64,000 nucleotides of DNA from JAWSUT01 sp033549345. GTDB taxonomy: Bacteria; Bacillota; Dethiobacteria; Dethiobacterales; Dethiobacteraceae. Positions 7,938-16,816 of this stretch are shown here, piece by piece; position 1 is the first letter of the stretch; every line of letters starts with the position of its first letter. Below the pieces are notes generated by a model, which was not told where the DNA came from, made no database searches, and worked only from the letters and a program-made list of their open reading frames with translations. The position numbers and the translations under genes are program-made. The DNA lies in the NCBI GenBank assembly GCA_033549345.1, contig JAWSUT010000010.1, forward strand, positions 1 to 64,000. Reading direction: 5' to 3'.

Positions 7938-9311
7938 CTACGCTTCATACTGCGGCTCCAGAGTAAATTCTTTTTCTTTTTTGTCCAGGTAGCGCACTTC
8001 GGCCAGGACAAAAACAGCAGTTAGTGCCGTTGAGAAAAAGTCGGCCACCGGCGCCACAAGCCAGATGCCAAAAAGGTCAAAAAACCGCGGCAGAATAAGT
8101 AAGGCAGGAATAAACAAGAGGACCTGGCGCGAAAGGTTTAAAAAAACGGCCTGCCTTGGTTTGCCCACCGCCTGAAAGTAATTGGCGCCGATAATCTGAA
8201 AACCAATCAGGGGTAAAAAGATCATGAATGTGCGCAGCCCCTCTGCGCCGATACGAATCAGCTCCGGATCGTCGCTAAAGAGGCGGATGATTTGTACAGG
8301 AAAAGCCTGGACGGAGATAAAGCCCACCACGACAATACCCGTGGCAATCAAAGCGCCAAGATAGAGCGATTCTTTTACGCGCTGGTACTTCTTTGCCCCG
8401 TAGTTGTAACCGATAATCGGCTGAATTCCCTGGCTGATGCCGAAGATAGGCATCAGTAAAAGTGTCAGCATACTGTGAATCACACCAAAAGCCGAAATGG
8501 CCATATCACCGCCGTAGTGGCTCAGACTGTTATTTAAAATGATGACAATCAGGGCGGTGGCCAGCTGCTTCAAAAACGCCGGTGTTCCCACAGAGATGAT
8601 ATTCTTTGTCAGGGCAAGCTCGGGCCTGAAGTTGACACGGCGGAACTTTAACAGACTGTCGCCCCGCAAAAAGTACTGCAGGACAACAGCTGCAGAAACT
8701 GCCTGGGATAAGATGGTGGCTATGGCAGCGCCCCGCACACCCATACCAAAAACAAAAATAAAGACCGGGTCAAGGATGATATTTAACGCCGCACCGATAA
8801 TCATGGTCACCATGGCGATTTTGGGATTGCCCTCAGCCCGGATAAAGTTATTGACACCGAAGCTGATGGTCTGAAAGACGGCACCCAGCAGGATGATCTG
8901 CATGTAGTCACGGGCATAGGGCAGGACGGTGGGGCTGGCACCGAAGCGGATAAGCAGTGGATCGAGAAATAATAAACCGACCAGTGTCAGTGCCAGAGCA
9001 ATCAAGACAAGCAGGGTCACAGCGTTACCCATCACCCGCTCCGCTTCCTCTTTTTTCTTTTCGCCAAGCCGGATAGAAATCAGGGCGGTGGCACCAATCC
9101 CGACCAGCATGGTCATCGCCATGAGAATCACCATCAGGGGAAAACCGATGGTAATGCCGGCAATGCCCAGGGCGCCGACGCCGCGGCCGATGAAAATCCG
9201 GTCCACCACGTTATAGATGGACATGACCACCATGCCCACCACGGCCGGGCCGGAGAATTTCAGAATTAAGTTTGATATATTGCCTTCTTCTAGCTGTTTT
9301 GTGGAAACCAT
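7938..9311 (-). CDS. MATE family efflux transporter
   Basis: This 457-residue protein has about 12 hydrophobic segments in two homologous halves, as usual for the multidrug and toxin extrusion (MATE, NorM/MepA-like) family. Near residue 45 is the family-typical GALGIAGITIGFP and near residue 160 NNFIRAEGNPKIAM. It would export cationic compounds in exchange for Na+ or H+. It starts 11 bases after the marR gene with a GGAGG site, so it is almost certainly under that regulator. The compound exported is not predictable. Confidence 0.9.
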   Translation of the reverse strand: MVSTKQLEEGNISNLILKFSGPAVVGMVVMSIYNVVDRIFIGRGVGALGIAGITIGFPLMVILMAMTMLVGIGATALISIRLGEKKKEEAERVMGNAVTLLVLIALALTLVGLLFLDPLLIRFGASPTVLPYARDYMQIILLGAVFQTISFGVNNFIRAEGNPKIAMVTMIIGAALNIILDPVFIFVFGMGVRGAAIATILSQAVSAAVVLQYFLRGDSLLKFRRVNFRPELALTKNIISVGTPAFLKQLATALIVIILNNSLSHYGGDMAISAFGVIHSMLTLLLMPIFGISQGIQPIIGYNYGAKKYQRVKESLYLGALIATGIVVVGFISVQAFPVQIIRLFSDDPELIRIGAEGLRTFMIFLPLIGFQIIGANYFQAVGKPRQAVFLNLSRQVLLFIPALLILPRFFDLFGIWLVAPVADFFSTALTAVFVLAEVRYLDKKEKEFTLEPQYEA

Positions 9312-9322
9312 AATTGCCTCCG

Positions 9323-9769
9323 TCAGATCTTTTTTATTGCCTTCAGGACTTTACGCAGGCCGTCGAGGCATTCTTGTGTTTCTTGGGGGGAAAGCTGGGA
9401 AAACAGTTCCTGATACAGTTTTTCATGTCTGGCCATCATCTCCGTAAAATAATTCTCACCGGCTTCGGTGAGAAAAAGCAGCGCGCGCCGGCGGTCCGTT
9501 TCATCCGGCCTGCGTTGCACAAGTCCCATTTCTTCCAAAGAATCCAGCAGGGTTGTGAGACTGCCTTTGCGCATATCCAGAAACTGCCCCAGTTCGGTGG
9601 ATGTCAGTCCTTTTTTGTTCTTGATAAGTAAAATAGCCCGCTTCTGGTTTTTGGTGCAATGGAAGCCGGGCTTGTCGTTTTCGCGGAAGAAAGCACTGAA
9701 TTTTTGGTAGTAGAGCGGAAAAAACTCCAGAAAAAGCTGTTCTATCTCTTTTATTTTTTCATTGTGCAA
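9323..9769 (-). CDS. MarR family transcriptional regulator
   Basis: This 148-residue winged-helix regulator has the MarR fold: helix-turn-helix LTSTELGQFLDMRKGSLTTLLDSLEEMGLV near residues 53-82 and the wing R.DETDRRR..LFLTEAG just after. It is translated from TTG after AGGTGAAG. It heads the marR-MATE-permease transcript, and a perfect 7-bp inverted repeat lies 17 bases upstream of the start. It is therefore probably an autorepressor released by a substrate of the efflux genes. Confidence 0.9.
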   Translation of the reverse strand: MHNEKIKEIEQLFLEFFPLYYQKFSAFFRENDKPGFHCTKNQKRAILLIKNKKGLTSTELGQFLDMRKGSLTTLLDSLEEMGLVQRRPDETDRRRALLFLTEAGENYFTEMMARHEKLYQELFSQLSPQETQECLDGLRKVLKAIKKI

Positions 9770-9786
9770 GGCTCTTCACCTGCCTC

Positions 9787-9802
9787 TTAGTTTGAAAACT
9801 AA
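9787..9802. promoter_or_regulatory. candidate MarR operator
   Basis: TTAGTTT and AAACTAA form a perfect inverted repeat around a 2-base centre, 17 bases upstream of the marR start codon and in an AT-rich promoter area. Its size and position fit a MarR dimer site. This is inference from position and symmetry. Confidence 0.55.
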
Positions 9803-9961
9803 CAATTTTAATTTTAAACCTTTGGCATTGAAAAATCAATCATATAATTAGCATAATGCTTTGATGATTCATATTAAAAGTCAGGTTATCTGCCCTCAGG
9901 TTGGGACAAATTGACAGCTGGTTTATTTTCGATTAGGCTTAAAGGCAGGAGGGATTCTTCT

Positions 9962-10837
9962 ATGCGTTATGAAGGGATGGTGTTTCGGCCGCCCAGCGAG
10001 GCTAACAGCCTGATTATTCAGGCGACGGTGGGCTGTCCGCATAACCGCTGCGCTTTTTGCTCGATGTACAGGCAAAGCCGCTTTCGCATCCGCAGCATTG
10101 TTGAGATTAAGGAAGATCTGGACATGGCCCGGGAGTATTACGGAGATGCGGTACGGACCGTGTTTTTTGCCGACGGCAATACGATTGTCATGAAAACAGT
10201 GGAGCTTGTGGAGATCTTGCACTACACTCAAGAGCTTTTTCCATACCTGAAACGGATTACATCATACGGGTCGGCCCGTTTCATCGTCAGGAAGAAGCCG
10301 GCCGAACTGCGGGCACTGCGTGAAGCCGGTCTGGCCAGAATTCATTCAGGCATGGAGTCAGGGGATGACGATGTCCTGCGCCTGATTAATAAAGGTGTGG
10401 ATGCAGCAGGCATTGTTAAAGCCGGCCTGATGGTCAAAGAAGCCGGCATGGAACTGAGTGAATATATTATTGTGGGTATCGGCGGGCGCGCCATGTCTGT
10501 ACAGCATGCCATACAGAGCGCAAAGGTTCTGGAGAAGATTCACCCTGATTTTATCCGGCTGCGCACATTTATGCCTGCGCCGGGGACGCCCCTTGATGAG
10601 CTTTACAAAGAAGGTGCGTTTGAACTTCTTTCACCGCATGAGGCGCTGCGGGAGACCCGGCTCTTTGTGGAACATCTCGGGAACACGGAAAGCATGCTCT
10701 ACAGTGATCATGTTTCCAACTACAGTGATGTGCACGGCAGGCTTCCCGCCGACCGGGAGAGGATGCTTCGTGAGATTGACTCTGCTTTGAAGCTACCTGA
10801 GAGTTCATTCCGGGACCCCCGCACCTTACGATTATAA
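9962..10837 (+). CDS. radical SAM protein (Elp3-like fold)
   Basis: This 291-residue protein has the cluster motif CPHNRCAFCSMY near residue 23, a CX4CX2C spacing seen in a broad radical SAM family with an Elp3-type core. An ETGSE-like step (HSGMESGDDDVL) follows near residue 120. It would bind a 4Fe-4S cluster and S-adenosylmethionine, but the substrate is unknown. The ATG at 9962 follows AGGAGGG; a TTG at 9911 has no such site. It is monocistronic and closed by a strong terminator. Known relatives are mostly uncharacterised. Confidence 0.8.
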   Translation: MRYEGMVFRPPSEANSLIIQATVGCPHNRCAFCSMYRQSRFRIRSIVEIKEDLDMAREYYGDAVRTVFFADGNTIVMKTVELVEILHYTQELFPYLKRITSYGSARFIVRKKPAELRALREAGLARIHSGMESGDDDVLRLINKGVDAAGIVKAGLMVKEAGMELSEYIIVGIGGRAMSVQHAIQSAKVLEKIHPDFIRLRTFMPAPGTPLDELYKEGAFELLSPHEALRETRLFVEHLGNTESMLYSDHVSNYSDVHGRLPADRERMLREIDSALKLPESSFRDPRTLRL

Positions 10838-10866
10838 AAGCACTTCATATTTGAAGTGCTTTTTTG
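10836..10866 (+). terminator. rho-independent terminator
   Basis: AAAAGCACTTC and GAAGTGCTTTTTT form an 11-bp stem overlapping the stop codon of the radical SAM gene, with a T-run after it. It may also serve the converging PAS/GAF gene. Confidence 0.85.
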
Positions 10867-10882
10867 GTATATTTATTCGGTT

Positions 10883-12280
10883 TTACGACGGGTTGTCTCC
10901 ATATTTGGCGGATAGATCAATCATGGTGGCAAAGGTATAGGTCTGTCCGTCAAATTCCAGCGGTGATACGCTTAAGGCAACCCATCGTTTACTGTCATCT
11001 TTGCGGGTAATCTGCACTTCCAGATAGTCAATTTTTCCGGCCATACACAGGCGCATTTTACTAATCGCTTTTTTGCGCTCATCCTGATCGGGAAAGACAA
11101 GGTAGAACCAGTTATGCTGATTCACTTCTTCCATGGTAAAACCGGAGATCCGCTCCATGGCCTCATTGTAAACGACCATCTCTCCCTGGGGTGTGCTCAG
11201 GGAGAACCCGTCCCGGGCCTTGTGGATGATTGTGTTTAAAAGCAGTTCGCTTTTCTGCCTGGCCTGTTCGGCTTCAAACCGTACCAGAGCCGCACCGATG
11301 CTTTTTACAGCAATGAGCAAAAACTGAATTTCTTCTTCGGAAAACTTATTTATGTTTCTATCGTTTAACTGCAAAAGCCCAACTGTTTCTTCTTTAAACC
11401 GCAGCGGGATCAGGGCAACCGAGCTGTACCCGGAGGCACCGCAGTGGTTACGTACTTTGAAAGGAACCTGCTCTCTGGCCAGCCGGCGGGCTAATTCATT
11501 GATATTCCCTGTAAAAAAAGCACCGCTTTCGTCCAAAGACCCCATAAGTTCGTTCATGTCCTGTCGAATCACCCGGCCGCAGACACATTCCAGTTTGGCT
11601 ACAGTTGTGTCGCCTTCGGCCTGATCATCAACGTATGTGCAAAGACTGGACTCCTGCTGCAGGAATCCTTCAGTAAAACCGACCGACTCCACATACGGGA
11701 AATCGTCACCCTTGCGCAGGCGAATGGCGGCGGCATCACAACCGGCATAATCGCGAACAAGATTCAATATTTGTGAAAGCACTTTCGTCTCACTTTCGCC
11801 GCCGGTAAGAACTTCAATGATTCCCAGCAGCAGCTCCCGCCGCCGCGTCCGCATTTCAACATGGGAAATATCAAGGCCTGCTCCGATAACATATTCAACT
11901 TGTGCACTTTTATTTTTTACATTGGTGGTTTTCCAGTACGTCAGATACTTTTTCCCACTCTTTGCCCGCCAGTGAATTTCGTACGCTGCCGGAGGTTTAT
12001 CATGGAGAGCATCCTGAAATACCTGTTCTGCCATTTCCTTCTCTTCTGCGGGAACCAGAACATCCCTGACTCGTTTCCCCAGCATTTCACGGTGGCTGTA
12101 ACCGGAGAGGCGTTCACATGCCGGGTTAAATTCAATTATTCTGCCTTGGGTATCCTGTACAATAACCAGTGCTTCGATCATATCTAAAATTTGCTTAATA
12201 ACATCGCTGTCTTGCTTTTCTTCTTTCTGCCCACGGGATAGCAACCGGAAATAATTTGCAAGTCTGTTTTTATCGCTCAT
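10883..12280 (-). CDS. PAS-GAF-PAS sensor protein without an output domain
   Basis: The 465 residues divide into a PAS domain with PAC (about 28-140), a GAF domain (about 150-335, with conserved ALIPLRFKEETVGLLQL) and a second PAS domain (about 345-462). I see no histidine-kinase H-box, GGDEF, EAL or DNA-binding part. It may act by protein contact or as a stand-alone ligand sensor. Cys residues CDAAA, CTYVD and CVCGRVI in the GAF could bind metal or react with redox signals (inference). ATG follows AGGAGG. The partner is unknown. Confidence 0.8.
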   Translation of the reverse strand: MSDKNRLANYFRLLSRGQKEEKQDSDVIKQILDMIEALVIVQDTQGRIIEFNPACERLSGYSHREMLGKRVRDVLVPAEEKEMAEQVFQDALHDKPPAAYEIHWRAKSGKKYLTYWKTTNVKNKSAQVEYVIGAGLDISHVEMRTRRRELLLGIIEVLTGGESETKVLSQILNLVRDYAGCDAAAIRLRKGDDFPYVESVGFTEGFLQQESSLCTYVDDQAEGDTTVAKLECVCGRVIRQDMNELMGSLDESGAFFTGNINELARRLAREQVPFKVRNHCGASGYSSVALIPLRFKEETVGLLQLNDRNINKFSEEEIQFLLIAVKSIGAALVRFEAEQARQKSELLLNTIIHKARDGFSLSTPQGEMVVYNEAMERISGFTMEEVNQHNWFYLVFPDQDERKKAISKMRLCMAGKIDYLEVQITRKDDSKRWVALSVSPLEFDGQTYTFATMIDLSAKYGDNPS

Positions 12281-12385
12281 GTCGGCCTCCTGTTATTAAT
12301 GCCTACATTTATCTAGGATTCGATGAGAGAAACCGTTATCCTTCCTTAAGGTTAGCATTATTATATTGTAAGAATTTATTAAGAT

Positions 12386-12410
12386 ATAAAAAAGGGCCGA
12401 TCACGGCCCT
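12386..12410 (-). terminator. terminator of the DUF2325 gene
   Basis: The stem AGGGCCG/CGGCCCT with a 4-base loop is followed on the - strand by TTTTTTATA. It begins immediately after the stop codon at 12411. Confidence 0.85.
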
Positions 12411-12692
12411 CTATGTAGTTCTTATTCTGTTATTTAGCACCTTTCTTAGGTCGGCTATGCCGCGGCGGGAGAATACAATGGGTAAGCTGCGCCTTTTGGC
12501 TTGCAGTTTCACATCATCCATCAGACGGTGGTTGATAAAATCATGAAAGACAAGCACCATATCCACCTTACCGGGAATTTCTTTCTTCTTTGTTTTGCGT
12601 CCGTCCCAGTGAATGATTTCCTTACAACCGTGCTGCTCAAGTTCACCGGGAATGCTTCCCAGACGATCTGCTCCAACAAGTAATACTGTCAT
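12411..12692 (-). CDS. DUF2325 family protein
   Basis: This small protein of 93 residues has the DUF2325 pattern: an N-terminal MTVLLVGADRLGSIP, a central HWDGRK and a VLVFHDFINH segment. The family has a Rossmann-like look and unknown function, and is common in anaerobic Firmicutes, often near metal or redox genes. The ATG follows AGGAGGT. It has its own terminator and is probably monocistronic. Confidence 0.75.
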   Translation of the reverse strand: MTVLLVGADRLGSIPGELEQHGCKEIIHWDGRKTKKKEIPGKVDMVLVFHDFINHRLMDDVKLQAKRRSLPIVFSRRGIADLRKVLNNRIRTT

Positions 12693-12770
12693 AATGATTA
12701 CCTCCTGTGATACTGAATATCATTCTCAATGACAATTATATATCTTTTCCGTTGGTTTGTAAAGAATAAT

Positions 12771-12792
12771 CCGGCCGGTAATCCCGGCCGGG
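12771..12792 (-). terminator. terminator of the pentaheme lipoprotein gene
   Basis: The stem CCGGCCGG/CCGGCCGG sits just after the stop codon at 12796 and is followed on the - strand by ATTATTCTTT. Confidence 0.7.
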
Positions 12793-12795
12793 TAA

Positions 12796-14112
12796 TTAAT
12801 CAAGGATTTGAATTTCTGCTTTTGCCATTTCAACGCTGGGAACTCGCTCATTCTGTCCTGCCATGTGACCGTCTACCGCAGCCTGCGTCGTAGAACGGTA
12901 GAGTAATCTAACCGTAGCATTAAACGATGTACCGTCAGCCTGAATTGTGTAGGTCTGCTCGTCGCTTCCTTTGGCCGGAATCCGCCGATCGTAGCCGATT
13001 TCCTCGGCCAGCCAACTCTTACTTGTTTCATTTCCATTAGCGTCGATAAATAGTTTTCTGAAGAAGATGGCTTCGGAATCAACATGATTGTCATCATCGG
13101 TGTGTCCGGATGTAAAAACGACATTGCCCTGTTCATCTGTTACCGTCACTTCCAGCCACATTTGACGAATGTATGTGACGCCTGTGGGAATGCTGTGTCC
13201 TGCGCCTACATTGGTCACTGTGGCTGTAAGTAAAAGCCCATCCTGCGTCAGTGAGCCGGTCAGGGCCAACTCTGCGGCAGCTTTTAAGTTGGCTTCCGCC
13301 ATGGCAGCATGCTCGTCATAGCCCCGGCGCGAGAACATCCAGGAATTGCCGCCGACAAAATAATGGGTAGCAATATGCTCTCTTTCTTTGGCGCCGCCAA
13401 TTGTGGCCGACCTGCCGGGGTTTTGTCCAATACCGGGAGAGGGTGTCATATGACAGTCCTGACAGCGGATGCCTTCATCGGCATAAGGACCTGCCAGCCA
13501 GTCGTCATAGGTGTCAATCACCGCAACATTACTTTGGGGATGGCGCACACTATGGCAGGCGGCACAAAAGACCGGGTCGGTATGCAGTCCGGAATAAAGA
13601 GTCTGGTGTGCGGGAGACTCGGCATCATCCCTTGGGCCGCGTTTTACCGGTCCCGGCGAAGAAACATTTTGCACATTAAACGGCTTCTGCACCTCGGAAA
13701 CAGTGTGGCAGAAATCACAGGAAACGCCCTGCTTTGATATTTCATCAAATTCACTGCCGTCAGATGGCGGCAATTGTCCCACACGCACCGCAATTGGAGC
13801 GTGGCACTCACCACAGAAAATTTCAGTAGCGCCGTCGGTTTCCGTAAAAGCCTTCTGGTAGTCTGGTTGATAGAGTTCATTCATCCACGCGGCAGCGTGC
13901 ATGGAACCGGACCAGGCGGCATGAATCTCCTGGTGACACGAACCACAGCTTGACGGGCTCTCAAAATCACCAGGCAAAAAGAGGTCATCCTGAACAGGAT
14001 CGGCCAGTTCATTCGACGGTTCCGGATCACCAGCAGGCTGCTCCCGGCCGCAACCTGCCAAAGCAAGGATAAAGAACAGTACAGCTGTTGTTAAAAACAG
14101 TACACGTTTCAT
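12796..14112 (-). CDS. pentaheme c-type cytochrome lipoprotein
   Basis: This exported 438-residue protein has a lipoprotein signal (ALAGC, Cys about 22) and five CXXCH heme-attachment motifs (CGSCH, CGECH, CDFCH, CAACH, CQDCH) in the N-terminal half. A further CXXCH is absent from the C-terminal half, which looks like a beta-rich domain after about residue 250. It resembles the multiheme electron carriers of the cytochrome c554/NrfA-like superfamily. It should hold electrons outside the cytoplasmic membrane. The ATG at 14112 follows GAGGAGAAC; an upstream GTG at 14127 lacks a site. The electron acceptor is unknown. Confidence 0.85.
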   Translation of the reverse strand: MKRVLFLTTAVLFFILALAGCGREQPAGDPEPSNELADPVQDDLFLPGDFESPSSCGSCHQEIHAAWSGSMHAAAWMNELYQPDYQKAFTETDGATEIFCGECHAPIAVRVGQLPPSDGSEFDEISKQGVSCDFCHTVSEVQKPFNVQNVSSPGPVKRGPRDDAESPAHQTLYSGLHTDPVFCAACHSVRHPQSNVAVIDTYDDWLAGPYADEGIRCQDCHMTPSPGIGQNPGRSATIGGAKEREHIATHYFVGGNSWMFSRRGYDEHAAMAEANLKAAAELALTGSLTQDGLLLTATVTNVGAGHSIPTGVTYIRQMWLEVTVTDEQGNVVFTSGHTDDDNHVDSEAIFFRKLFIDANGNETSKSWLAEEIGYDRRIPAKGSDEQTYTIQADGTSFNATVRLLYRSTTQAAVDGHMAGQNERVPSVEMAKAEIQILD

Positions 14113-14281
14113 ATGTTCTCCTCTCACACACTCAGTCTGTGTGAATACGATTATAATCCATTACGGTGGTAAAAAACTTACTAAGAAATAAAAAAAAACA
14201 ATTTCGCTGCAAAAAAAATAGCTAATGCTAGAAATCTGCCCTTTCCTGACCTTTACCGGCGTTCAGGAGCGCTGAGAAAAG

Positions 14282-14310
14282 TTGCCAACAAGCGTTATGT
14301 TAATTACAAT
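14282..14310 (+). promoter_or_regulatory. sigma-A promoter of the hsp20-dnaK cluster
   Basis: TTGCCA (14282-14287) and TACAAT (14305-14310) are separated by exactly 17 bases. The CIRCE operator begins four bases downstream, so repressor binding would cover the transcription start. Confidence 0.8.
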
Positions 14311-14314
14311 ATAA

Positions 14315-14341
14315 TTAGCACTCGAATCACGAGAGTGCTAA
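14315..14341. promoter_or_regulatory. CIRCE operator (HrcA binding site)
   Basis: TTAGCACTC - 9 bases - GAGTGCTAA is a perfect match to the CIRCE inverted repeat. HrcA, not encoded in this window, represses chaperone genes through this site and releases it on heat stress. It lies between the promoter and the hsp20 ribosome site. Confidence 0.95.
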
Positions 14342-14364
14342 AATAACTGAGAGGATGTGTTGCT

Positions 14365-14814
14365 ATGCCGTATTTAGTACCCCGTGAACCATTTAACATT
14401 ACAGGTCTGCGCCGGCAGATGGACGATTTATTCGACCACTTCTTCCCCCTCTCCACAGCTCTGTCCGTCGGGAATGACCCCGCCGCCGAGGTTTCGGTTG
14501 ATGTGATTGATAATCAGGAGAGCTACCTGGTGAAGGCTAATATTCCCGGCGTGGCGGCCAAAGACCTTGATGTCCGTGTCACAGAAGAACATGTTGTCAT
14601 TGGCGGCAGCTACAGCGAGGAAAAAGAAGAAAAGGAAGACACCTATCTTTTACGGGAACGCCGCAGCGGTTCATTTACACGGGTCCTTCCCTTCCGGGAG
14701 AGCATTAATCCGGATAAGGCAAAGGCCAGATTTAAGGACGGCGTTCTGGAACTGACTTTGCCCAAAGCTGATAAAAACAAAAAGCAGGGAAGACAGCTCC
14801 ATATTGAAGGATAA
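14365..14814 (+). CDS. hsp20: Hsp20/alpha-crystallin small heat-shock protein
   Basis: This 149-residue ATP-independent chaperone holds unfolding proteins for later refolding by DnaK. The alpha-crystallin domain runs from about residue 45 to 140: DNQESYLVKANIPGV at its start, LRERRSGSFTRVLPFRE, then FKDGVLELTLPK with the conserved G-x-L. The ATG follows GAGAGGA. It is directly controlled by the CIRCE-regulated promoter. A terminator separates it from dnaK, so some transcripts probably stop after it. Confidence 0.95.
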   Translation: MPYLVPREPFNITGLRRQMDDLFDHFFPLSTALSVGNDPAAEVSVDVIDNQESYLVKANIPGVAAKDLDVRVTEEHVVIGGSYSEEKEEKEDTYLLRERRSGSFTRVLPFRESINPDKAKARFKDGVLELTLPKADKNKKQGRQLHIEG

Positions 14815-14820
14815 CTGGAA

Positions 14821-14848
14821 AGGCAGGCTTTAACCTGCCCTTTTTTTT
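14821..14848 (+). terminator. terminator between hsp20 and dnaK
   Basis: A GGCAGG/CCTGCC stem with a 6-base loop is followed by eight T bases. It would let hsp20 be expressed above dnaK. Confidence 0.8.
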
Positions 14849-14883
14849 AAGATTATGATAATTATTAGCTGGAACAGTTTGGA

Positions 14884-14889
14884 TATAAT
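14884..14889 (+). promoter_or_regulatory. candidate -10 box of a dnaK promoter
   Basis: A perfect TATAAT lies 46 bases upstream of the dnaK start codon in an AT-rich stretch. The -35 region is weak (ATTATT at the correct distance). It suggests that dnaK also has its own, CIRCE-free promoter. Confidence 0.5.
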
Positions 14890-14934
14890 TTTTAATAGGA
14901 GAATAAGTAAACTTTAAATATGGAGGGTTTTCAG

Positions 14935-16794
14935 ATGGCAAAAGCAGTTGGTATTGACCTGGGGACGACAAACTCTGTGGTCGCCGTACTGGAAGGCGGG
15001 GATCCCACAGTGATACCCAATGCGGAAGGGGATCGGACAACTCCTTCTGTTGTGGCATTTAAAGGAGAGGAACGGCTGGTAGGGCAGATTGCCAAGCGCC
15101 AGAGTGCATTGAATCCGGAAAAGACACTTTATTCTGTGAAACGTTTTATCGGGCGAAAATACTCGGAAGTAACAGATGAAATCAACCTGGTGCCGTATAA
15201 AGTGGTCTCCGGGCCCAATGACGCGGTACGTTTTGATGTGGACGGCAAGCTTTACTCGCCGGAGGAAATTTCAGCCAAAATTCTGCGTAAGCTGGTGGAC
15301 GATGCTTCGACGTATCTGGGGGAGCAGGTTAAAGATGTGGTTATCACCGTACCGGCCTACTTTAACGATGCACAGCGGCAGGCCACTAAAGACGCCGCCA
15401 CGGTAGCCGGGCTGAATGTCCTGCGGATTATTAATGAACCTACAGCGGCGGCGCTGGCCTACGGGCTTGACAAGAACGAAAATGAAACCATCCTTGTTTT
15501 CGACCTGGGCGGCGGTACGTTTGACGTCTCCATTCTTGATGTGGGAGACGGCGTCTTTGAAGTAAAATCCACAAACGGTGACACCCATCTGGGCGGCGAT
15601 AACTTTGACAAAGAGATTGTGGACTGGCTGGCAACGGAATTCAAAAAAAGCTATGGCATCGATTTGCGCAAAGACAAGCAGGCACTGCAGCGTTTAACCG
15701 AAGCGGCGGAGAAAGCAAAAACAGAGCTATCCTCTGTGACTGAGACACAGATTAACCTGCCGTTTATCACGGCTGACGCTGACGGCCCAAAACACTTGGA
15801 CACCAAACTGACCCGGGCAAAATTTAATGAACTGACACACCATCTGGTGGAACGCTGCCGCGGCCCGATTCAAGCGGCGCTGGCTGACGCGAAGATCAGT
15901 GAAAATGATGTGGACCAAGTCATTCTGGTGGGCGGCTCCACCCGGATTCCGGCTGTGCAGGAACTGGTAAAGGAAATGTCCGGCGGTCGGGAGCCAAACC
16001 GCGGTGTCAATCCCGATGAAGTGGTTGCCATTGGTGCCTCCATCCAGGCCGGTGTCCTCACCGGTGAAATCAAAGATGTGGTGCTTTTGGATGTTACTCC
16101 GCTCTCTTTGGGACTGGAAACCATGGGCGGTGTGATGACAAAGATCATTGAACGGAACACCACGATTCCGGTACGCCGGAACCAGATTTTCTCCACCGCC
16201 GAAAACAACCAGCCGGCCGTGGATATTCATATCCTGCAGGGTGAGAGGGAAATGGCCAAAGACAACCGACTGCTTGGCCAGTTTAAACTGGACGGCATTC
16301 CTCCCGCTCCCCGCGGCGTGCCGCAGATTGAAGTCACCTTTGACATTGATGCCAACGGGATTCTCAATGTTACCGCCAAGGATAAAGGCACAGGCAAAGA
16401 ACAGAATATTACTATCAGCGGCTCCACCAACCTGGACCAGTCTGAAATTGAACGCATGGTGGAAGACGCCAAACGCCACGCTGAAGAAGACAAAAAGTTC
16501 AGGGAAGAAGCGGATGCGCGCAATGAGGCTGACGCTTTGGTCTATGCCGCCCAGCGGCAGCTGCAGGAGCTGGGCGCAAAAATCCCCGACAGCGAACGGG
16601 GCAAAGTGGAACAGCTTGCCGCAGACTTAAAAACTGCCCTGGAAGCCAAAGAAGAGATTGGCAGAATCCGTACCCTCTCCGGTGAGCTGCAGCAGGCTTT
16701 AGCCAATCTGACCGTCGCAGAATCCGCACCGGAAGATAAGCAACCGGAAACCCAGGGTGAAGACGTGGTGGATGCGGAGTTTGAGGAAAACTAA
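14935..16794 (+). CDS. dnaK: molecular chaperone DnaK (Hsp70)
   Basis: A full-length Hsp70 of 619 residues. The ATPase domain starts with GIDLGTTNSVVA and contains the phosphate motif DLGGGTFDVS near residue 188 and ILVGGSTRIPAVQ near 330. The substrate-binding domain starts around VTPLSLGLETMGG, and the C-terminus ends in an acidic EDVVDAEFEEN-type tail. The ATG at 14935 follows GGAGGG; an ATG 15 bases earlier lies in that site's shadow. It acts with the downstream J-protein and CbpM. Neither grpE nor hrcA is adjacent, unlike the usual hrcA-grpE-dnaK-dnaJ order. Confidence 0.97.
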   Translation: MAKAVGIDLGTTNSVVAVLEGGDPTVIPNAEGDRTTPSVVAFKGEERLVGQIAKRQSALNPEKTLYSVKRFIGRKYSEVTDEINLVPYKVVSGPNDAVRFDVDGKLYSPEEISAKILRKLVDDASTYLGEQVKDVVITVPAYFNDAQRQATKDAATVAGLNVLRIINEPTAAALAYGLDKNENETILVFDLGGGTFDVSILDVGDGVFEVKSTNGDTHLGGDNFDKEIVDWLATEFKKSYGIDLRKDKQALQRLTEAAEKAKTELSSVTETQINLPFITADADGPKHLDTKLTRAKFNELTHHLVERCRGPIQAALADAKISENDVDQVILVGGSTRIPAVQELVKEMSGGREPNRGVNPDEVVAIGASIQAGVLTGEIKDVVLLDVTPLSLGLETMGGVMTKIIERNTTIPVRRNQIFSTAENNQPAVDIHILQGEREMAKDNRLLGQFKLDGIPPAPRGVPQIEVTFDIDANGILNVTAKDKGTGKEQNITISGSTNLDQSEIERMVEDAKRHAEEDKKFREEADARNEADALVYAAQRQLQELGAKIPDSERGKVEQLAADLKTALEAKEEIGRIRTLSGELQQALANLTVAESAPEDKQPETQGEDVVDAEFEEN

Positions 16795-16816
16795 TGAAGA
16801 AACGGCGGGATGAACA

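Noticed and set aside
10883..12280. histidine kinase
   Set aside because: No H-box or HATPase motif is present; only PAS and GAF domains are visible.
15727..16479. 250-residue reading frame on the - strand inside dnaK
   Set aside because: It is wholly antisense to a highly conserved Hsp70 gene and has no ribosome site or family match, so it is a shadow frame.
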